Source of the DNA: Cladorhizidae sp. MBARI D1340-BT2
Taxonomy: Eukaryota; Porifera; Demospongiae; Poecilosclerida; Cladorhizidae
Direction: 5' to 3'
Length of the DNA stretch: 64,000 nucleotides
Assembly (NCBI GenBank): GCA_028752905.1
Contig: JAQNBH010000062.1
Location: 1 to 64,000 of the forward strand
In this document: positions 24,544 through 39,087 of the stretch, piece after piece
Numbering within the stretch: position 1 is the first letter of the stretch
Layout: every line of letters starts with the position of its first letter
Notes under the pieces: model-generated
The model's input: only the letters and a program-made list of their open reading frames with translations
Databases searched by the model: none
Told to the model about the DNA's origin: nothing
Translations under genes and position numbers: made by a program

Positions 24544-27500
24544 CAAGTCCACTACAGTGAAGTGTGCAGAATATATGGATGTTTGGTATCAAGAGAGAGC
24601 ACTTAGAGAGTCCTATCTTAATAGCTATACATCAAGTCTATTCAGTGAAGTGTGGATAATCTACGAAGCTAAACATGTTTAGCATCAAGTAAGAGTACAA
24701 TTCATAACTGCCCTAATTAACAAGACCAAAGTCCCAGATTTTGTCAACTGATAGAGAAGGCCCTTATCTGCAACATGTCAACAGATTATCAATAAATGTA
24801 GTGGTTTTTCACTGGCAGGCCACCGCTTTGGCAACTGGAAAACGCCAGGAAAGATCGCAAACCTTACCACTTCAAATCACCATAACTTGCTAATACTTAG
24901 AGTAATCAAAATTATGGCACGTATAAAAGACAGATAATTAGAAGGGCTATCCGGTGATATAAAAAATTTCTTTTTTGGGTAAAGTGTAGAAAAGTTATGA
25001 GCTTTACGGCAAAAAAGCAAGATTTTTGGGGAAAAAATGAGAAACATATAGACCAAATTAGGGCAAATATCAAGATAGAGAACACATAATGAAACCTATC
25101 ATTCGAATCATATCAAGTCCATTACAGTGAAGTGTGCATAATATTATGGATGTTTGATATCAACAGAGAGCACAGGGAGAGACCTATCTTAATAGCTATA
25201 TATCAAATTTATACAGTGAAGTGTGGAGAATCTATGAAGCTAACCTGTTTAGCATCAAGATAGAGAACACATAGAGAAACCTATCTTGTGATTCTATGTA
25301 TGCAGAATATACGGATGTTTGGTATCAAGAGAGAGAACAGAGAGAGGCCTACCTTTAGAGCTATATATCAAGTCTATTCAGTGAAGTGTGGAGAATCTAT
25401 GAAGCTAACATGTTTAGCTCAAGATAGAGAACACTGAGAGATACCTATCTTGCAAGTCCACTACAGTGAAGTGTGCAGAATATATGGATGTTTGGTATCA
25501 AGAGAGAGCACTTAGAGAGTCCTATCTTAATAGCTATACATCAAGTCTATTCAGTGAAGTGTGGATAATCTACGAAGCTAAACATGTTTAGCATCAAGTA
25601 AGAGTACAATTCATAACTGCCCTAATTAACAAGACCAAAGTCCCAGATTTTGTCAACTGATAGAGAAGGCCCTTATCTGCAACATGTCAACAGATTATCA
25701 ATAAATGTAGTGGTTTTTCACTGGCAGGCCACCGCTTTGGCAACTGGAAAACGCCAGGAAAGATCGCAAACCTTACCACTTCAAATCACCATAACTTGCT
25801 AATACTTAGAGTAATCAAAATTTTGGCACGTACAAAAGACAGATAATTAAAAGGGCTATCCGATGATATAAAAAATTTCTTTTTTGGGTAAAGTATAGAA
25901 AAGTTATGAGCTTTACGGCAAAAAAGCAAGATTTTTGGGGGGAAAATGAGAAACATATAGACCAAATTAGGGCAAATATCAAGATAGAGAACACATAATG
26001 AAACCTATCATTCGAATCATATCAAGTCCATTACAGTGAAGTGTGCAGAATATTATGGATGTTTGATATCAACAGAGAGCACAGGGAGAGACCTATCTTA
26101 ATAGCTATATATCAAATTTATACAGTGAAGTGTGGAGAATCTATGAAGCTAACCTGTTTAGCATCAAGATAGAGAACACATAGAGAAACCTATCTTGTGA
26201 TTCTATGTATGCAGAATATACGGATGTTTGGTATCAAGAGAGAGAACAGAGAGAGGCCTACCTTTAGAGCTATATATCAAGTCTATTCAGTGAAGTGTGG
26301 AGAATCTATGAAGCTAACATGTTTAGCTCAAGATAGAGAACACTGAGAGATACCTATCTTGCAAGTCCACTACAGTGAAGTGTGCAGAATATATGGATGT
26401 TTGGTATCAAGAGAGAGCACTTAGAGAGTCCTATCTTAATAGCTATACATCAAGTCTATTCAGTGAAGTGTGGATAATCTACGAAGCTAAACATGTTTAG
26501 CATCAAGTAAGAGTACAATTCATAACTGCCCTAATTAACAAGACCAAAGTCCCAGATTTTGTCAACTGATAGAGAAGGCCCTTATCTGCAACATGTCAAC
26601 AGATTATCAATAAATGTAGTGGTTTTTCACTGGCAGGCCACCGCTTTGGCAACTGGAAAACGCCAGGAAAGATAGCAAACCTTACCACTTCAAATCACCA
26701 TAACTTGCTAATACTTAGAGTAATCAAAATTTTGGCACGTACAAAAGACAGATAATTAAAAGGGCTATCCGATGATATAAAAAATTTCTTTTTTGGGTAA
26801 AGTATAGAAAAGTTATGAGCTTTACGGCAAAAAAGCAAGATTTTTGGGGGGAAAATGAGAAACATATAGACCAAATTAGGGCAAATATCAAGATAGAGAA
26901 CACATAATGAAACCTATCATTCGAATCATATCAAGTCCATTACAGTGAAGTGTGCAGAATATTATGGATGTTTGATATCAACAGAGAGCACAGGGAGAGA
27001 CCTATCTTAATAGCTATATATCAAATTTATACAGTGAAGTGTGGAGAATCTATGAAGCTAACCTGTTTAGCATCAAGATAGAGAACACATAGAGAAACCT
27101 ATCTTGTGATTCTATGTATGCAGAATATACGGATGTTTGGTATCAAGAGAGAGAACAGAGAGAGGCCTACCTTTAGAGCTATATATCAAGTCTATTCAGT
27201 GAAGTGTGGAGAATCTATGAAGCTAACATGTTTAGCTCAAGATAGAGAACACTGAGAGATACCTATCTTGCAAGTCCACTACAGTGAAGTGTGCAGAATA
27301 TATGGATGTTTGGTATCAAGAGAGAGCACTTAGAGAGTCCTATCTTAATAGCTATACATCAAGTCTATTCAGTGAAGTGTGGATAATCTACGAAGCTAAA
27401 CATGTTTAGCATCAAGTAAGAGTACAATTCATAACTGCCCTAATTAACAAGACCAAAGTCCCAGATTTTGTCAACTGATAGAGAAGGCCCTTATCTGCAA

Positions 27501-30500
27501 CATGTCAACAGATTATCAATAAATGTAGTGGTTTTTCACTGGCAGGCCACCGCTTTGGCAACTGGAAAACGCCAGGAAAGATCGCAAACCTTACCACTTC
27601 AAATCACCATAACTTGCTAATACTTAGAGTAATCAAAATTATGGCACGTACAAAAGACAGATAATTAGAAGGGCTATCCGGTGATATAAAAAATTTCTTT
27701 TTTGGGTAAAGTGTAGAAAAGTTATGAGCTTTACGGCAAAAAAGCAAGATTTTTGGGGAAAAAATGAGAAACATATAGACCAAATTAGGGCAAATATCAA
27801 GATAGAGAACACATAATGAAACCTATCATTCGAATCATATCAAGTCCATTACAGTGAAGTGTGCATAATATTATGGATGTTTGATATCAACAGAGAGCAC
27901 AGGGAGAGACCTATCTTAATAGCTATATATCAAATTTATACAGTGAAGTGTGGAGAATCTATGAAGCTAACCTGTTTAGCATCAAGATAGAGAACACATA
28001 GAGAAACCTATCTTGTGATTCTATGTATGCAGAATATACGGATGTTTGGTATCAAGAGAGAGAACAGAGAGAGGCCTACCTTTAGAGCTATATATCAAGT
28101 CTATTCAGTGAAGTGTGGAGAATCTATGAAGCTAACATGTTTAGCTCAAGATAGAGAACACTGAGAGATACCTATCTTGCAAGTCCACTACAGTGAAGTG
28201 TGCAGAATATATGGATGTTTGGTATCAAGAGAGAGCACTTAGAGAGTCCTATCTTAATAGCTATACATCAAGTCTATTCAGTGAAGTGTGGATAATCTAC
28301 GAAGCTAAACATGTTTAGCATCAAGTAAGAGTACAATTCATAACTGCCCTAATTAACAAGACCAAAGTCCCAGATTTTGTCAACTGATAGAGAAGGCCCT
28401 TATCTGCAACATGTCAACAGATTATCAATAAATGTAGTGGTTTTTCACTGGCAGGCCACCGCTTTGGCAACTGGAAAACGCCAGGAAAGATCGCAAACCT
28501 TACCACTTCAAATCACCATAACTTGCTAATACTTAGAGTAATCAAAATTTTGGCACGTACAAAAGACAGATAATTAAAAGGGCTATCCGATGATATAAAA
28601 AATTTCTTTTTTGGGTAAAGTATAGAAAAGTTATGAGCTTTACGGCAAAAAAGCAAGATTTTTGGGGGGAAAATGAGAAACATATAGACCAAATTAGGGC
28701 AAATATCAAGATAGAGAACACATAATGAAACCTATCATTCGAATCATATCAAGTCCATTACAGTGAAGTGTGCAGAATATTATGGATGTTTGATATCAAC
28801 AGAGAGCACAGGGAGAGACCTATCTTAATAGCTATATATCAAATTTATACAGTGAAGTGTGGAGAATCTATGAAGCTAACCTGTTTAGCATCAAGATAGA
28901 GAACACATAGAGAAACCTATCTTGTGATTCTATGTATGCAGAATATACGGATGTTTGGTATCAAGAGAGAGAACAGAGAGAGGCCTACCTTTAGAGCTAT
29001 ATATCAAGTCTATTCAGTGAAGTGTGGAGAATCTATGAAGCTAACATGTTTAGCTCAAGATAGAGAACACTGAGAGATACCTATCTTGCAAGTCCACTAC
29101 AGTGAAGTGTGCAGAATATATGGATGTTTGGTATCAAGAGAGAGCACTTAGAGAGTCCTATCTTAATAGCTATACATCAAGTCTATTCAGTGAAGTGTGG
29201 ATAATCTACGAAGCTAAACATGTTTAGCATCAAGTAAGAGTACAATTCATAACTGCCCTAATTAACAAGACCAAAGTCCCAGATTTTGTCAACTGATAGA
29301 GAAGGCCCTTATCTGCAACATGTCAACAGATTATCAATAAATGTAGTGGTTTTTCACTGGCAGGCCACCGCTTTGGCAACTGGAAAACGCCAGGAAAGAT
29401 AGCAAACCTTACCACTTCAAATCACCATAACTTGCTAATACTTAGAGTAATCAAAATTTTGGCACGTACAAAAGACAGATAATTAAAAGGGCTATCCGAT
29501 GATATAAAAAATTTCTTTTTTGGGTAAAGTATAGAAAAGTTATGAGCTTTACGGCAAAAAAGCAAGATTTTTGGGGGGAAAATGAGAAACATATAGACCA
29601 AATTAGGGCAAATATCAAGATAGAGAACACATAATGAAACCTATCATTCGAATCATATCAAGTCCATTACAGTGAAGTGTGCAGAATATTATGGATGTTT
29701 GATATCAACAGAGAGCACAGGGAGAGACCTATCTTAATAGCTATATATCAAATTTATACAGTGAAGTGTGGAGAATCTATGAAGCTAACCTGTTTAGCAT
29801 CAAGATAGAGAACACATAGAGAAACCTATCTTGTGATTCTATGTATGCAGAATATACGGATGTTTGGTATCAAGAGAGAGAACAGAGAGAGGCCTACCTT
29901 TAGAGCTATATATCAAGTCTATTCAGTGAAGTGTGGAGAATCTATGAAGCTAACATGTTTAGCTCAAGATAGAGAACACTGAGAGATACCTATCTTGCAA
30001 GTCCACTACAGTGAAGTGTGCAGAATATATGGATGTTTGGTATCAAGAGAGAGCACTTAGAGAGTCCTATCTTAATAGCTATACATCAAGTCTATTCAGT
30101 GAAGTGTGGATAATCTACGAAGCTAAACATGTTTAGCATCAAGTAAGAGTACAATTCATAACTGCCCTAATTAACAAGACCAAAGTCCCAGATTTTGTCA
30201 ACTGATAGAGAAGGCCCTTATCTGCAACATGTCAACAGATTATCAATAAATGTAGTGGTTTTTCACTGGCAGGCCACCGCTTTGGCAACTGGAAAACGCC
30301 AGGAAAGATCGCAAACCTTACCACTTCAAATCACCATAACTTGCTAATACTTAGAGTAATCAAAATTATGGCACGTACAAAAGACAGATAATTAGAAGGG
30401 CTATCCGGTGATATAAAAAATTTCTTTTTTGGGTAAAGTGTAGAAAAGTTATGAGCTTTACGGCAAAAAAGCAAGATTTTTGGGGAAAAAATGAGAAACA

Positions 30501-31815
30501 TATAGACCAAATTAGGGCAAATATCAAGATAGAGAACACATAATGAAACCTATCATTCGAATCATATCAAGTCCATTACAGTGAAGTGTGCATAATATTA
30601 TGGATGTTTGATATCAACAGAGAGCACAGGGAGAGACCTATCTTAATAGCTATATATCAAATTTATACAGTGAAGTGTGGAGAATCTATGAAGCTAACCT
30701 GTTTAGCATCAAGATAGAGAACACATAGAGAAACCTATCTTGTGATTCTATGTATGCAGAATATACGGATGTTTGGTATCAAGAGAGAGAACAGAGAGAG
30801 GCCTACCTTTAGAGCTATATATCAAGTCTATTCAGTGAAGTGTGGAGAATCTATGAAGCTAACATGTTTAGCTCAAGATAGAGAACACTGAGAGATACCT
30901 ATCTTGCAAGTCCACTACAGTGAAGTGTGCAGAATATATGGATGTTTGGTATCAAGAGAGAGCACTTAGAGAGTCCTATCTTAATAGCTATACATCAAGT
31001 CTATTCAGTGAAGTGTGGATAATCTACGAAGCTAAACATGTTTAGCATCAAGTAAGAGTACAATTCATAACTGCCCTAATTAACAAGACCAAAGTCCCAG
31101 ATTTTGTCAACTGATAGAGAAGGCCCTTATCTGCAACATGTCAACAGATTATCAATAAATGTAGTGGTTTTTCACTGGCAGGCCACCGCTTTGGCAACTG
31201 GAAAACGCCAGGAAAGATCGCAAACCTTACCACTTCAAATCACCATAACTTGCTAATACTTAGAGTAATCAAAATTTTGGCACGTACAAAAGACAGATAA
31301 TTAAAAGGGCTATCCGATGATATAAAAAATTTCTTTTTTGGGTAAAGTATAGAAAAGTTATGAGCTTTACGGCAAAAAAGCAAGATTTTTGGGGGGAAAA
31401 TGAGAAACATATAGACCAAATTAGGGCAAATATCAAGATAGAGAACACATAATGAAACCTATCATTCGAATCATATCAAGTCCATTACAGTGAAGTGTGC
31501 AGAATATTATGGATGTTTGATATCAACAGAGAGCACAGGGAGAGACCTATCTTAATAGCTATATATCAAATTTATACAGTGAAGTGTGGAGAATCTATGA
31601 AGCTAACCTGTTTAGCATCAAGATAGAGAACACATAGAGAAACCTATCTTGTGATTCTATGTATGCAGAATATACGGATGTTTGGTATCAAGAGAGAGAA
31701 CAGAGAGAGGCCTACCTTTAGAGCTATATATCAAGTCTATTCAGTGAAGTGTGGAGAATCTATGAAGCTAACATGTTTAGCTCAAGATAGAGAACACTGA
31801 GAGATACCTATCTTG
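24544..31815 (+). repeat. Trimeric higher-order repeat (copies 28-35)
   Basis: Alpha, beta', beta (2727 bp) repeats 2.7 times: copies 28-30, 31-33 and 34-35. Copy 28 differs by a private C-to-T at 24924. The third unit is cut short by the epsilon monomer of copy 36. Confidence 0.8.
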
Positions 31816-34800
31816 CAAGTCCACTACAGTGAAGTGTGCAGAATATATGGATGTTTGGTATCAAGAGAGAGCACTTAGAGAGTCCTATCTTAATAGCTAT
31901 ACATCAAGTCTATTCAGTGAAGTGTGGATAATCTACGAATCTAAACATGTTTAGCATCAAGTAAGAGTACAATTCATAACTGCCCTAATTAACAAGACCA
32001 AAGTCCCAGATTTTGTCAACTGATAGAGAAGGCCCTTATCTGCAACATGTCAACAGATTATCAATAAATGTAGTGGTTTTTCACTGGCAGGCCACCGCTT
32101 TGGCAACTGGAAAACGCCAGGAAAGATCGCAAACCTTACCACTTCAAATCACCATAACTTGCTAATACTTAGAGTAATCAAAATTATGGCACGTACAAAA
32201 GACAGATAATTAAAAGGGCTATCCGATGATATAAAAAATTTCTTTTTTGGGTAAAGTGTAGAAAAGTTATGAGCTTTACGGCAAAAAAGCAAGATTTTTG
32301 GGGGGGAAATGAGAAACATATAGACCAAATTAGGGCAAATATCAAGATAGAGAACACATAATGAAACCTATCATTCGAATCATATCAAGTCCATTACAGT
32401 GAAGTGTGCAGAATATTATGGATGTTTGATATCAACAGAGAGCACAGGGAGAGACCTATCTTAATAGCTATATATCAAGTTTATACAGTGAAGTGTGGAG
32501 AATCTATGAAGCTAACCTGTTTAGCATCAAGATAGAGAACACATAGAGAAACCTATCTTGTGATTCTATGTATGCAGAATATACGGATGTTTGGTATCAA
32601 GAGAGAGAACAGAGAGAGGCCTACCTTTAGAGCTATATATCAAGTCTATTCAGTGAAGTGTGGAGAATCTATGAAGCTAACATGTTTAGCTCAAGATAGA
32701 GAACACTGAGAGATACCTATCTTGCAAGTCCACTACAGTGAAGTGTGCAGAATATATGGATGTTTGGTATCAAGAGAGAGCACTTAGAGAGTCCTATCTT
32801 AATAGCTATACATCAAGTCTATTCAGTGAAGTGTGGATAATCTACGAAGCTAAACATGTTTAGCATCAAGTAAGAGTACAATTCATAACTGCCCTAATTA
32901 ACAAGACCAAAGTCCCAGATTTTGTCAACTGATAGAGAAGGCCCTTATCTGCAACATGTGAACAGATTATCAATAAATGTAGTGGTTTTTCACTGGCAGG
33001 CCACCGCTTTGGCAACTGGAAAACGCCAGGAAAGATCGCAAACCTTACCACTTCAAATCACCATAACTTGCTAATACTTAGAGTAATCAAAATTATGGCA
33101 CGTACAAAAGACAGATAATTAGAAGGGCTATCCGGTGATATAAAAAATTTCTTTTTTGGGTAAAGTGTAGAAAAGTTATGAGCTTTACGGCAAAAAAGCA
33201 AGATTTTTGGGGAAAAAATGAGAAACATATAGACCAAATTAGGGCAAATATCAAGATAGAGAACACATAATGAAACCTATCATTCGAATCATATCAAGTC
33301 CATTACAGTGAAGTGTGCATAATATTATGGATGTTTGATATCAACAGAGAGCACAGGGAGAGACCTATCTTAATAGCTATATATCAAATTTATACAGTGA
33401 AGTGTGGAGAATCTATGAAGCTAACCTGTTTAGCATCAAGATAGAGAACACATAGAGAAACCTATCTTGTGATTCTATGTATGCAGAATATACGGATGTT
33501 TGGTATCAAGAGAGAGAACAGAGAGAGGCCTACCTTTAGAGCTATATATCAAGTCTATTCAGTGAAGTGTGGAGAATCTATGAAGCTAACATGTTTAGCT
33601 CAAGATAGAGAACACTGAGAGATACCTATCTTGCAAGTCCACTACAGTGAAGTGTGCAGAATATATGGATGTTTGGTATCAAGAGAGAGCACTTAGAGAG
33701 TCCTATCTTAATAGCTATACATCAAGTCTATTCAGTGAAGTGTGGATAATCTACGAAGCTAAACATGTTTAGCATCAAGTAAGAGTACAATTCATAACTG
33801 CCCTAATTAACAAGACCAAAGTCCCAGATTTTGTCAACTGATAGAGAAGGCCCTTATCTGCAACATGTCAACAGATTATCAATAAATGTAGTGGTTTTTC
33901 ACTGGCAGGCCACCGCTTTGGCAACTGGAAAACGCCAGGAAAGATAGCAAACCTTACCACTTCAAATCACCATAACTTGCTAATACTTAGAGTAATCAAA
34001 ATTTTGGCACGTACAAAAGACAGATAATTAAAAGGGCTATCCGATGATATAAAAAATTTCTTTTTTGGGTAAAGTATAGAAAAGTTATGAGCTTTACGGC
34101 AAAAAAGCAAGATTTTTGGGGGGAAAATGAGAAACATATAGACCAAATTAGGGCAAATATCAAGATAGAGAACACATAATGAAACCTATCATTCGAATCA
34201 TATCAAGTCCATTACAGTGAAGTGTGCAGAATATTATGGATGTTTGATATCAACAGAGAGCACAGGGAGAGACCTATCTTAATAGCTATATATCAAATTT
34301 ATACAGTGAAGTGTGGAGAATCTATGAAGCTAACCTGTTTAGCATCAAGATAGAGAACACATAGAGAAACCTATCTTGTGATTCTATGTATGCAGAATAT
34401 ACGGATGTTTGGTATCAAGAGAGAGAACAGAGAGAGGCCTACCTTTAGAGCTATATATCAAGTCTATTCAGTGAAGTGTGGAGAATCTATGAAGCTAACA
34501 TGTTTAGCTCAAGATAGAGAACACTGAGAGATACCTATCTTGCAAGTCCACTACAGTGAAGTGTGCAGAATATATGGATGTTTGGTATCAAGAGAGAGCA
34601 CTTAGAGAGTCCTATCTTAATAGCTATACATCAAGTCTATTCAGTGAAGTGTGGATAATCTACGAAGCTAAACATGTTTAGCATCAAGTAAGAGTACAAT
34701 TCATAACTGCCCTAATTAACAAGACCAAAGTCCCAGATTTTGTCAACTGATAGAGAAGGCCCTTATCTGCAACATGTCAACAGATTATCAATAAATGTAG

Positions 34801-37269
34801 TGGTTTTTCACTGGCAGGCCACCGCTTTGGCAACTGGAAAACGCCAGGAAAGATCGCAAACCTTACCACTTCAAATCACCATAACTTGCTAATACTTAGA
34901 GTAATCAAAATTATGGCACGTACAAAAGACAGATAATTAGAAGGGCTATCCGGTGATATAAAAAATTTCTTTTTTGGGTAAAGTGTAGAAAAGTTATGAG
35001 CTTTACGGCAAAAAAGCAAGATTTTTGGGGAAAAAATGAGAAACATATAGACCAAATTAGGGCAAATATCAAGATAGAGAACACATAATGAAACCTATCA
35101 TTCGAATCATATCAAGTCCATTACAGTGAAGTGTGCATAATATTATGGATGTTTGATATCAACAGAGAGCACAGGGAGAGACCTATCTTAATAGCTATAT
35201 ATCAAATTTATACAGTGAAGTGTGGAGAATCTATGAAGCTAACCTGTTTAGCATCAAGATAGAGAACACATAGAGAAACCTATCTTGTGATTCTATGTAT
35301 GCAGAATATACGGATGTTTGGTATCAAGAGAGAGAACAGAGAGAGGCCTACCTTTAGAGCTATATATCAAGTCTATTCAGTGAAGTGTGGAGAATCTATG
35401 AAGCTAACATGTTTAGCTCAAGATAGAGAACACTGAGAGATACCTATCTTGCAAGTCCACTACAGTGAAGTGTGCAGAATATATGGATGTTTGGTATCAA
35501 GAGAGAGCACTTAGAGAGTCCTATCTTAATAGCTATACATCAAGTCTATTCAGTGAAGTGTGGATAATCTACGAAGCTAAACATGTTTAGCATCAAGTAA
35601 GAGTACAATTCATAACTGCCCTAATTAACAAGACCAAAGTCCCAGATTTTGTCAACTGATAGAGAAGGCCCTTATCTGCAACATGTCAACAGATTATCAA
35701 TAAATGTAGTGGTTTTTCACTGGCAGGCCACCGCTTTGGCAACTGGAAAACGCCAGGAAAGATCGCAAACCTTACCACTTCAAATCACCATAACTTGCTA
35801 ATACTTAGAGTAATCAAAATTTTGGCACGTACAAAAGACAGATAATTAAAAGGGCTATCCGATGATATAAAAAATTTCTTTTTTGGGTAAAGTATAGAAA
35901 AGTTATGAGCTTTACGGCAAAAAAGCAAGATTTTTGGGGGGAAAATGAGAAACATATAGACCAAATTAGGGCAAATATCAAGATAGAGAACACATAATGA
36001 AACCTATCATTCGAATCATATCAAGTCCATTACAGTGAAGTGTGCAGAATATTATGGATGTTTGATATCAACAGAGAGCACAGGGAGAGACCTATCTTAA
36101 TAGCTATATATCAAATTTATACAGTGAAGTGTGGAGAATCTATGAAGCTAACCTGTTTAGCATCAAGATAGAGAACACATAGAGAAACCTATCTTGTGAT
36201 TCTATGTATGCAGAATATACGGATGTTTGGTATCAAGAGAGAGAACAGAGAGAGGCCTACCTTTAGAGCTATATATCAAGTCTATTCAGTGAAGTGTGGA
36301 GAATCTATGAAGCTAACATGTTTAGCTCAAGATAGAGAACACTGAGAGATACCTATCTTGCAAGTCCACTACAGTGAAGTGTGCAGAATATATGGATGTT
36401 TGGTATCAAGAGAGAGCACTTAGAGAGTCCTATCTTAATAGCTATACATCAAGTCTATTCAGTGAAGTGTGGATAATCTACGAAGCTAAACATGTTTAGC
36501 ATCAAGTAAGAGTACAATTCATAACTGCCCTAATTAACAAGACCAAAGTCCCAGATTTTGTCAACTGATAGAGAAGGCCCTTATCTGCAACATGTCAACA
36601 GATTATCAATAAATGTAGTGGTTTTTCACTGGCAGGCCACCGCTTTGGCAACTGGAAAACGCCAGGAAAGATAGCAAACCTTACCACTTCAAATCACCAT
36701 AACTTGCTAATACTTAGAGTAATCAAAATTTTGGCACGTACAAAAGACAGATAATTAAAAGGGCTATCCGATGATATAAAAAATTTCTTTTTTGGGTAAA
36801 GTATAGAAAAGTTATGAGCTTTACGGCAAAAAAGCAAGATTTTTGGGGGGAAAATGAGAAACATATAGACCAAATTAGGGCAAATATCAAGATAGAGAAC
36901 ACATAATGAAACCTATCATTCGAATCATATCAAGTCCATTACAGTGAAGTGTGCAGAATATTATGGATGTTTGATATCAACAGAGAGCACAGGGAGAGAC
37001 CTATCTTAATAGCTATATATCAAATTTATACAGTGAAGTGTGGAGAATCTATGAAGCTAACCTGTTTAGCATCAAGATAGAGAACACATAGAGAAACCTA
37101 TCTTGTGATTCTATGTATGCAGAATATACGGATGTTTGGTATCAAGAGAGAGAACAGAGAGAGGCCTACCTTTAGAGCTATATATCAAGTCTATTCAGTG
37201 AAGTGTGGAGAATCTATGAAGCTAACATGTTTAGCTCAAGATAGAGAACACTGAGAGATACCTATCTTG
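31816..37269 (+). repeat. Copies 36-41: epsilon, alpha-G, beta, alpha, beta', beta
   Basis: The first four match the order of copies 11-14 (epsilon, alpha-G, beta, alpha), 25 monomers away. Copies 39-41 then repeat the alpha, beta', beta trimer of copies 28-33. Copy 36 has the T5G7A3 tract and a private G-to-T at 31940 that breaks the S2 palindrome. Copy 41 is the last with T371. Confidence 0.75.
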
Positions 37270-39087
37270 CAAGTCCACTACAGTGAAGTGTGCAGAATAT
37301 ATGGATGTTTGGTATCAAGAGAGAGCACTTAGAGAGTCCTATCTTAATAGCTATACATCAAGTCTATTCAGTGAAGTGTGGATAATCTACGAAGCTAAAC
37401 ATGTTTAGCATCAAGTAAGAGTACAATTCATAACTGCCCTAATTAACAAGACCAAAGTCCCAGATTTTGTCAACTGATAGAGAAGGCCCTTATCTGCAAC
37501 ATGTCAACAGATTATCAATAAATGTAGTGGTTTTTCACTGGCAGGCCACCGCTTTGGCAACTGGAAAACGCCAGGAAAGATCGCAAACCTTACCACTTCA
37601 AATCACCATAACTTGCTAATACTTAGAGTAATCAAAATTATGGCACGTACAAAAGACAGATAATTAGAAGGGCTATCCGGTGATATAAAAAATTTCTTTT
37701 TTGGGTAAAGTGTAGAAAAGTTATGAGCTTTACGGCAAAAAAGCAAGATTTTTTGGGGGAAAATGAGAAACATATAGACCAAATTAGGGCAAATATCAAG
37801 ATAGAGAACACATAATGAAACCTATCATTCGAATCATATCAAGTCCATTACAGTGAAGTGTGCAGAATATTATGGATGTTTGATATCAACAGAGAGCACA
37901 GGGAGAGACCTATCTTAATAGCTATATATCAAATTTATACAGTGAAGTGTGGAGAATCTATGAAGCTAACCTGTTTAGCATCAAGATAGAGAACACATAG
38001 AGAAACCTATCTTGTGATTCTATGTATGCAGAATATACGGATGTTTGGTATCAAGAGAGAGAACAGAGAGAGGCCTACCTTTAGAGCTATATATCAAGTC
38101 TATTCAGTGAAGTGTGGAGAATCTATGAAGCTAACATGTTTAGCTCAAGATAGAGAACACTGAGAGATACCTATCTTGCAAGTCCACTACAGTGAAGTGT
38201 GCAGAATATATGGATGTTTGGTATCAAGAGAGAGCACTTAGAGAGTCCTATCTTAATAGCTATACATCAAGTCTATTCAGTGAAGTGTGGATAATCTACG
38301 AAGCTAAACATGTTTAGCATCAAGTAAGAGTACAATTCATAACTGCCCTAATTAACAAGACCAAAGTCCCAGATTTTGTCAACTGATAGAGAAGGCCCTT
38401 ATCTGCAACATGTCAACAGATTATCAATAAATGTAGTGGTTTTTCACTGGCAGGCCACCGCTTTGGCAACTGGAAAACGCCAGGAAAGATCGCAAACCTT
38501 ACCACTTCAAATCACCATAACTTGCTAATACTTAGAGTAATCAAAATTATGGCACGTACAAAAGACAGATAATTAAAAGGGCTATCCGATGATATAAAAA
38601 ATTTCTTTTTTGGGTAAAGTATAGAAAAGTTATGAGCTTTACGGCAAAAAAGCAAGATTTTTGGGGGGAAAATGAGAAACATATAGACCAAATTAGGGCA
38701 AATATCAAGATAGAGAACACATAATGAAACCTATCATTCGAATCATATCAAGTCCATTACAGTGAAGTGTGCATAATATTATGGATGTTTGATATCAACA
38801 GAGAGCACAGGGAGAGACCTATCTTAATAGCTATATATCAAATTTATACAGTGAAGTGTGGAGAATCTATGAAGCTAACCTGTTTAGCATCAAGATAGAG
38901 AACACATAGAGAAACCTATCTTGTGATTCTATGTATGCAGAATATACGGATGTTTGGTATCAAGAGAGAGAACAGAGAGAGGCCTACCTTTAGAGCTATA
39001 TATCAAGTCTATTCAGTGAAGTGTGGAGAATCTATGAAGCTAACATGTTTAGCTCAAGATAGAGAACACTGAGAGATACCTATCTTG
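37270..39087 (+). repeat. Domain junction monomers (copies 42 and 43), apparently recombinant
   Basis: Copy 42 has G398, G411, G443 and T6G5A4 but then G596. Copy 43 has A398, A411, A443 and T5G6A4 but then T596. Each combines a core from one class with a 3' marker from the other, with the exchange between about 494 and 596 of the monomer. No A398, A411 or G596 was seen after these copies. Confidence 0.75.
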
